Shown: piece after piece, positions 6,558 to 10,907 of the stretch | How the letters are laid out: every line of letters starts with the position of its first letter | Numbering within the stretch: position 1 is the first letter of the stretch | DNA from: a bacterium | GTDB lineage: Bacteria; Bdellovibrionota; FAC87; UBA2466 | DNA: 10,907 bases | Direction: 5' to 3' | NCBI GenBank assembly: GCA_019750655.1 | Contig: JAIEOG010000118.1 | Coordinates: 1 to 10,907, forward strand | The notes under the pieces: model-generated | Database searches by the model: none | What the model was told of the DNA's origin: nothing | The model's input: only the letters and a program-made list of their open reading frames with translations | Translations under genes and position numbers: made by a program

Positions 6558-8339
6558 ATGCCTGCTGGCGACGATAAAATCTTTCCCAAGCGTATTTTTT
6601 ATCGGGTGGCCTTCGTTCAGGCCCTCCTCATCTTGCTGGCACTGGGCACGGCGGGGTTCGTAGCTCGTAGCCTTCTTAAGAAACAGTTTCTGGATCAAGC
6701 CAAAGGGCGCCTGCACGATGCCTTGGCTATCACCGCCCAAGCTATTCCCCCGCAGCCACCAACGGATTGGTGCCGCAAAGCCGCCGAGCGGACCTCCACA
6801 CGCCTTATTCTCCTCAAGCCCGATGGGTCGGTTTGGTGCGATTCGCGGGACGATAACGCGCTCCAAAACCTCGCGGATCGGCCCGAGGTCAAGCAGGCCG
6901 CCGTCCGCGGGAAGATGGGCTTTGCCTACGATCGCGACGTTCTGAATGCTGCGATCCAGGCCGAGCAAGCCCCGCTCGTTCTGCATGGTTCGGTCAACCT
7001 GGGCGATATCCAAGAAATTCTTCGTCTGTTCGATACCTCCTTTGGTTTGGCACTGCTCGGAGTTGCGGTGCTTTTGGGGTTGCTCTCGGCGTGGCTTGCG
7101 CGCCGCCTGGTTTTTCCGTTAGGCCGCTTGATTCTAAAGACCCAAAGATTGGTGTCCCAGCAACCAGACGTCCTTTCGAAAGAAGATCTCTCTCATGAGG
7201 TCTTCGATGAGTGGGCCGATCTGGAATCCAATATCGATCGCCTCAAACAGGATCTGGCGGCTAAGACCCAGAGCCTTTCGATGGAACAGAGTGAGCTCGA
7301 CACCATCATGGGCGCGATCAGCGACGCGATTTTAGCGGTCGACCCAGAAGGCAATCCGCTTTTCTATAACAGTCGCTTCGAAGTGCTTTTCGGAAGCGAA
7401 GGCTTGCGCCGCCGCGACCTCAAACTCTGGGGGATCTTCCGTGAGCCGGATATCTTAGGAGGTTTCGAGGCGGCTTTGAAGGATGGTCGCACAGGTGCGA
7501 CTAAGGCTTTCCCGCTCGATTCGAAAGAAGGGATCCGCCGCTATTTTGGGTTGTCCGTCTCCCCTCTGCGCCGCCAAGATGGCGCGATTTATGGTGCTCT
7601 CGGTATCTTCCATGATGTCACCGAGCTCAAAGCCGCAGAGCAGATGCGTATCGACTTTGTCGCGAATGTTTCGCATGAGCTACGCACGCCCCTGACGGTT
7701 ATTAAAGGGTACGCGGATACTCTCATTGAAGATCTCAAGGGCCAGGGTGGCCCCTCGATGGACTTTCTCAACAGTATCGCCCGCAATAGCGATCGGTTGA
7801 TGAATCTGATGAACGATCTTCTGGATCTTTCTTCGATTGAGTCCGACAGCATCATCCAAAAAGACCCCCTAAGCACCAAGGACATTACTCAGCGAATGCT
7901 GAAACAATTGCAGGGCGCCTTTGATTCCAAGAGCCAGAAAGTCGAAACTTCCTACGGCGCGGAGGTGGTCATTGCCGATGCGCAACGCTTAGAGCAGGTC
8001 TTGGTAAATCTCTTGGGCAATGCGAATAAGTACACTCCCTCTGCAGGTAGCTTGCGTGTGGAATGGTTGCGGTACGGGGAGGACACCATCCTCAAAGTCT
8101 CGGACTCGGGTCCGGGGATTCCCGTGGAGCACCATGGGCGGTTGTTCGAGCGGTTCTACCGTGTCGACAAAGCTCGGTCGCGAGAGCAGGGGGGAACAGG
8201 CCTGGGGCTCGCGATCGTGAAACACATCATGCAACGGCACGGTGGCGCAGTCTGGGTGGAAAGCGCGACGGGTAAGGGGAGTGCCTTCTTCTGCCGCTTT
8301 CCCGGGAAGGAAGCCAAACATGGTCCCGTCCTCACTTGA
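6558..8339 (+). CDS. phoR: phosphate-regulon sensor histidine kinase PhoR
   Basis: This is a membrane histidine kinase of 593 residues that should phosphorylate the adjacent PhoB. Domains in order are: membrane helix 1 (about 17-36); an extracytoplasmic sensor region of about 120 residues; membrane helix 2 (about 162-181); a HAMP-like linker with coiled-coil character (about 182-244); PAS (about 245-360, D-A-I-L-A-V-D-P-E-G-N); HisKA with phospho-acceptor His373 in V-S-H-E-L-R-T-P-L; and HATPase with N-box N484-L-L-G-N488, G1 D516-S-G-P-G520, F-box F-E-R-F-Y-R and G2 G-G-T-G-L-G-L at 545-551. The sensor region includes V-W-C-D-S-R and N-L-A-D-R-P-E-V, as in long PhoR/PnpS-type kinases with a PAS-like external domain, and is larger than in E. 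coli PhoR. ATG 6558 is preferred; TTG 6552 in frame is an alternative. Neither has a good Shine-Dalgarno sequence. The 3' end overlaps the next gene by 20 bases. Confidence 0.94.
   Translation: MPAGDDKIFPKRIFYRVAFVQALLILLALGTAGFVARSLLKKQFLDQAKGRLHDALAITAQAIPPQPPTDWCRKAAERTSTRLILLKPDGSVWCDSRDDNALQNLADRPEVKQAAVRGKMGFAYDRDVLNAAIQAEQAPLVLHGSVNLGDIQEILRLFDTSFGLALLGVAVLLGLLSAWLARRLVFPLGRLILKTQRLVSQQPDVLSKEDLSHEVFDEWADLESNIDRLKQDLAAKTQSLSMEQSELDTIMGAISDAILAVDPEGNPLFYNSRFEVLFGSEGLRRRDLKLWGIFREPDILGGFEAALKDGRTGATKAFPLDSKEGIRRYFGLSVSPLRRQDGAIYGALGIFHDVTELKAAEQMRIDFVANVSHELRTPLTVIKGYADTLIEDLKGQGGPSMDFLNSIARNSDRLMNLMNDLLDLSSIESDSIIQKDPLSTKDITQRMLKQLQGAFDSKSQKVETSYGAEVVIADAQRLEQVLVNLLGNANKYTPSAGSLRVEWLRYGEDTILKVSDSGPGIPVEHHGRLFERFYRVDKARSREQGGTGLGLAIVKHIMQRHGGAVWVESATGKGSAFFCRFPGKEAKHGPVLT
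8307..8313 (+). promoter_or_regulatory. ribosome binding site fixing the antiporter start
   Basis: AAGGAAG lies within the last codons of phoR, 6 bases before ATG 8320. It supports that ATG rather than the longer in-frame extension beginning at 8242, which would overlap the phoR ATPase motifs by nearly 100 bases and add an unlikely Arg-rich N-terminus. Confidence 0.7.
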
Positions 8340-9600
8340 GCTGACCGCTTCTGTCCTTTTTGGTTTAGCGGTGCTCCACACCTTCAGTGTGAAGTTCTTT
8401 GCGGGCCAGGCGCGCCGGTACGCTCCCGGTTCGATTGGCGAAAACTTTTTTCACCTGCTTTCCGAAGTCGAAGCGGTCTTTGGTCTCTGGGCCCTAGCGC
8501 TCGTGCTGGCCATCGTCGCGTGGGAAGGATCTGTCAGCGCTGTTTTGTTTGTCGAGGGCTTGGACTTCACGGAGCCCGCGTTTGTGTTTGTCATCATGGC
8601 GATTGCATCGACTGCGCCTGTTTTGCGTTTTGCGAACGGCGTGATTACGGCAGTAGCCCAAGTCCTGCCGCTTCCAGCTGCAGCTGCTTATGTAGTGTCG
8701 GCGCTTGTATTGGGACCTTTGCTGGGTAGTTTCATCACGGAACCCGCGGCGATGACCGTGACGGCCATGCTTCTTAAGGATCGCTTGTTTGGTGCGCCCC
8801 TGAGTCCCCGCCTGAAGTACCTCGCTCTAGGGACGCTTTTTGTGAATGTTTCCATTGGCGGAGTTCTCACGCCCTATGCGGCGCCCCCTGTCTTAATGGT
8901 GGCGAAGAAATGGGGTTGGGATTTCGCCTTCATGCAATCGCACTTCGGCTACAAGGCCGTGCTAGCGGTTTCTGCGAATGCGTTGGTGGTCCTTTGGCTT
9001 GGTTGGAAGGAACTCGCCAAGCTGCCAGCCGCCTCGAAGACTTCCCGGTCCCAGATTCCGGCTTGGGTGACGGTCATGCACTTGGTTTTCATGGCGCTCG
9101 TGGTGCTAACGGCACACCACAGCACGTTCTTTCTTGGAGTGTTTCTCGTTTTCTTGGCGGTGGTGCAGGTTACTGGCGAGTTTCAGACGCCTTTAAAGCT
9201 CAAAGAGTCGCTTTTGGTAGCGTCCTTCCTCGCGGGGTTGGTTGTTTTAGGGGCGTTCCAGAGCTGGTGGTTACAACCCCTGCTCGCGCGGATGGGGGAA
9301 GGTGTTTTGTTTCTCGCGTGCACGGCGCTGACGGCGGTCACGGACAATGCCGCGCTGACGTTCCTAGGATCGCAGGCCGGCGATTTGAGTTCGGCGTTGC
9401 AGTATGCCCTCGTGGCGGGCGCGGTAACGGGCGGTGGTCTCACGGTCATCGCGAATGCACCTAACCCGGCGGGCTATTCGATCCTCAACAGCTGCTTTGG
9501 GAAAACCGGTGTTAGCCCACTGTCGCTTTTCCTTGGTGCCTTGTTTCCCACGCTGGTGGCCCTTCTTGCGTTCTGGTTCCTGCCGAATCTTTCAATTTGA
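8320..9600 (+). CDS. putative Na+/H+ antiporter (ion transporter superfamily type)
   Basis: This is a 426-residue hydrophobic inner-membrane protein with about 10-12 membrane segments and few polar loops (about 28-45, 152-165, 231-247, 284-296). It looks like the 'putative Na+/H+ antiporter' family (PF07399-like), related to NhaD/ArsB-type ion transporters. Two matching half-motifs are seen. One is T-E-P-A-A-M-T at 140-146 followed by G-G-V-L-T-P-Y-A-A-P-P at 180-190. The other is T-D-N-A-A-L-T at 341-347 followed by G-G-L-T-V-I-A-N-A-P-N at 372-382. Acidic Glu141 and Asp342 within helix breaks are the likely ion-binding residues. Its expected job is exchange of Na+ for H+, but the ion has not been shown. 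ATG 8320 sits inside the 3' end of phoR (20-base overlap), which implies co-transcription with the Pho genes. The ACIII respiratory genes begin 71 bases downstream. Confidence 0.8.
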   Translation: MVPSSLELTASVLFGLAVLHTFSVKFFAGQARRYAPGSIGENFFHLLSEVEAVFGLWALALVLAIVAWEGSVSAVLFVEGLDFTEPAFVFVIMAIASTAPVLRFANGVITAVAQVLPLPAAAAYVVSALVLGPLLGSFITEPAAMTVTAMLLKDRLFGAPLSPRLKYLALGTLFVNVSIGGVLTPYAAPPVLMVAKKWGWDFAFMQSHFGYKAVLAVSANALVVLWLGWKELAKLPAASKTSRSQIPAWVTVMHLVFMALVVLTAHHSTFFLGVFLVFLAVVQVTGEFQTPLKLKESLLVASFLAGLVVLGAFQSWWLQPLLARMGEGVLFLACTALTAVTDNAALTFLGSQAGDLSSALQYALVAGAVTGGGLTVIANAPNPAGYSILNSCFGKTGVSPLSLFLGALFPTLVALLAFWFLPNLSI

Positions 9601-9626
9601 CGGATCCGTTAAAGAAAATGAATATT
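9597..9626 (+). promoter_or_regulatory. candidate sigma-70-like promoter for actA-actB
   Basis: TTGACG (9597-9602) differs by one base from the -35 consensus. After an 18-base spacer, AATATT (9621-9626) matches 4 of 6 bases of the -10 consensus. Transcription would start near 9633, about 40 bases before the actA ATG. The -35 overlaps the antiporter stop codon and the perfect 10-bp palindrome ACGGATCCGT (9600-9609). That palindrome is too short and lacks the U-run needed for a terminator. The match is by eye only, and other promoters are possible. Confidence 0.35.
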
Positions 9627-9671
9627 GGACCCTGAAATTTCGTCAGTTGAATCGGAATCGAAAGCGAATTC

Positions 9672-10343
9672 ATGCCGCAGCTTTTTGGTCGCAGCGCGAA
9701 CACTCTTGCCTTGGTCAGCATCGCCGTCGCCGGTCTAGTGGGCGCGGGGACGGTGGGGCTTATGTATGCTCTACAAAGCTCGCCTTACACGACCCAGGTA
9801 AAAGTATTTAAACAACAACCGGTGCCATTTAGTCACCAGCATCACGTGCAGGGCGTTGGTCTAGATTGCCGCTACTGCCATACAGGAGTCGAGAATTCGA
9901 ACTTCGCTGGCATCCCGCCAGTCGCGACCTGTATGAACTGCCACAAGATGCTCTGGGCCGATCAGGACATGCTGAAACCTGTCCGCGAAGCCTCTAAAGA
10001 GGGCGGTAAGCCGTTGGAGTGGCAGAAAGTGCACAAACTCCCTGAGTTTGTTTACTTCAACCACAGCGCCCACATTAACAAGGGCGTCGGCTGCGTCTCG
10101 TGCCACGGCCGTGTGGATCAAATGCCTTTGATGTACAAGCAAAACACCCTTTATATGGGTTGGTGCTTGGACTGCCACAGGAACCCCTCGAAAAACTTGC
10201 GGCCAAAAGACAAAGTGACCGACATGGAATGGCAGCCGGATGACGAGTGGAAGAGCAAAGACAAGCTCGCTCACCACGGGATCCGCCCGCTCAAACATTT
10301 TCAGGTACATCAGTTAACCAACTGCTCGGTGTGTCATCGATGA
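9672..10343 (+). CDS. actA: alternative complex III pentaheme cytochrome c subunit ActA
   Basis: ActA is the multiheme c-type cytochrome of alternative complex III, a quinol-oxidising membrane complex that passes electrons to periplasmic cytochromes or directly to an oxidase. The 223-residue protein has one N-terminal membrane helix (about 11-33) and a periplasmic domain with exactly five CXXCH heme sites: C66-H70, C87-H91, C141-H145, C165-H169 and C218-H222. Extra histidines in F-S-H-Q-H-H (54-58) and F-N-H-S-A-H (130-134) are likely distal heme ligands. The motif set and length match ActA of Rhodothermus-type ACIII rather than NrfH/NapC or generic cytochrome c7. The identity of the next gene (ActB) supports this strongly. 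ATG 9672 has only a weak Shine-Dalgarno sequence. The stop overlaps the actB start by 4 bases (ATGA). Confidence 0.93.
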   Translation: MPQLFGRSANTLALVSIAVAGLVGAGTVGLMYALQSSPYTTQVKVFKQQPVPFSHQHHVQGVGLDCRYCHTGVENSNFAGIPPVATCMNCHKMLWADQDMLKPVREASKEGGKPLEWQKVHKLPEFVYFNHSAHINKGVGCVSCHGRVDQMPLMYKQNTLYMGWCLDCHRNPSKNLRPKDKVTDMEWQPDDEWKSKDKLAHHGIRPLKHFQVHQLTNCSVCHR

Positions 10344-10907
10344 AAGAGCAAGACAAAAAGTTTTGGCGGAGTGTGGAAGAACGCGAAAAGGGCGAGAAAT
10401 CGCTCGGGCGCTTCAACCCGTTTAACAATGATTTCCTGAGCCGCCGCGAGTTCATGGAATGGTCGAGTGGCATGGTTGCCATTCTCGGCACTTCCGCTTG
10501 CACGCGGATGCCCGAGCAGACTTTGGTTCCATACCAAAAGACGCCGGAGCGCATGGTTCCAGGACAACCGCTGTTTTTTGCTACCGCGACGGTAGTGAAC
10601 GGCCGCGCGCTGGGTGTTTTGGCGGAGAGCCACCAGGGCCGTCCGACGAAAATCGAAGGCAATCCGGCGCACCCAGCAAGCTTGGGAACGACGGATACTT
10701 TCGCGCAAGCGTCGGTGCTCTCGCTTTACGATCCAGATCGCTCGCAAAGCCTTTTGATTGATAACAACCCCGTTTTCTGGGGCGCCATGGCCGCTCGCCT
10801 GGCTGAATTGGTGAAAGCCCATTCGGCAAAAGGCGGAGAAGGCTTACGCATTTTGACCGAGCCGGTGACTTCACCAACGCTCGCGGCCCAGCTCGAAGAA
10901 TTGATGA
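10340..10907 (+). CDS. actB: alternative complex III molybdopterin/iron-sulfur-like subunit ActB, N-terminal part
   Basis: The frame starts at ATG 10340, overlapping the actA stop, and remains open to the window end, giving 189 codons of what should be a roughly 1000-residue protein. It opens with K-F-W-R-S-V-E-E, typical of ActB, then a twin-arginine motif S-R-R-E-F-M at 34-39, a hydrophobic stretch at 41-53 and Cys54 in T-S-A-C-T-R. The following V-P-Y-Q-K-T-P-E-R-M-V-P-G and K-I-E-G-N-P-A-H-P-A-S-L-G, with S-L-Y-D-P-D-R-S, are characteristic of the molybdopterin-oxidoreductase-like N-terminal domain of ActB. In known ACIII this domain carries no molybdopterin cofactor, and the C-terminal ferredoxin-like domain (outside this window) carries Fe-S clusters. 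ActB lies on the periplasmic side and conducts electrons between quinol and the ActA hemes. ActCDEF should follow downstream. Confidence 0.93.
   Translation, partial: MKEQDKKFWRSVEEREKGEKSLGRFNPFNNDFLSRREFMEWSSGMVAILGTSACTRMPEQTLVPYQKTPERMVPGQPLFFATATVVNGRALGVLAESHQGRPTKIEGNPAHPASLGTTDTFAQASVLSLYDPDRSQSLLIDNNPVFWGAMAARLAELVKAHSAKGGEGLRILTEPVTSPTLAAQLEELM

Noticed and set aside
8242..8319. 26-codon N-terminal extension of the antiporter
   Set aside because: It reads through the phoR G2-box region in another frame and yields a basic, non-membrane leader; ATG 8320 with AAGGAAG is better supported.
8910..9464. Plus-strand open frame of 184 codons in another frame of the antiporter gene
   Set aside because: It is fully inside the antiporter gene, rich in Gly and Arg, and has no motif; a GC-rich frame shadow.
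9600..9612. Intrinsic terminator after the antiporter gene
   Set aside because: The palindrome is 10 bp with no loop and is followed by A-rich rather than T-rich sequence on the plus strand.
9861..10310. Minus-strand open frame of 149 codons opposite actA
   Set aside because: The plus strand carries five precisely spaced CXXCH heme motifs; the antisense translation has no recognisable feature.
10334..10822. Minus-strand open frame of 162 codons at the right end
   Set aside because: It lies opposite actB, whose plus-strand translation is clearly recognisable and remains open to the window end.

Overview
The window reads as one strand of a Gram-negative (diderm) bacterial chromosome. All credible genes are on the + strand and packed tightly, and no gene-free stretch is longer than about 80 bases. 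A soluble PstS with a cleavable signal peptide, a PhoB/PhoR pair and an alternative complex III (ACIII) locus suggest a respiring bacterium of the Bdellovibrionota/Oligoflexia or 'deltaproteobacterial' type. That placement is an inference from gene content, not from a phylogenetic marker.

Region 1 (1-1318): the C-terminal part of an M14-type zinc peptidase, followed 13 bases later by a small alpha/beta hydrolase. Region 2 (1381-8339): a complete high-affinity phosphate uptake and sensing operon in the order pstS, pstC, pstA, pstB, phoU, phoB, phoR. pstC/pstA, pstA/pstB and pstB/phoU overlap by 1 to 4 bases. The largest gap, 81 bases between pstS and pstC, holds a Pho-box-like direct repeat with 11-bp period and an imperfect hairpin around the pstS stop. 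Region 3 (8320-9600): a polytopic transporter of the putative Na+/H+ antiporter type. Its start lies inside the end of phoR, so it is probably co-transcribed with the Pho genes. Region 4 (9672-10907): the start of an ACIII locus, with the pentaheme cytochrome ActA and the N-terminal part of ActB, coupled by a 4-base overlap and running off the window.

How they would work together: PstS captures periplasmic phosphate, PstCA forms the channel and PstB powers it. PhoU links transporter state to the kinase PhoR, which phosphorylates PhoB. PhoB probably controls the operon, possibly through the repeat in front of pstC. The antiporter may be drawn into phosphate-starvation control by its overlap with phoR, or may belong functionally with the respiratory genes that follow. 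Most of the window is a recognisable housekeeping/stress locus. The items most worth a second look are the internal Pho-box-like repeat, the phoR-antiporter coupling, the Cys pair in the PhoR sensor domain and the Tat/lipobox N-terminus of ActB. I found no wholly new system.
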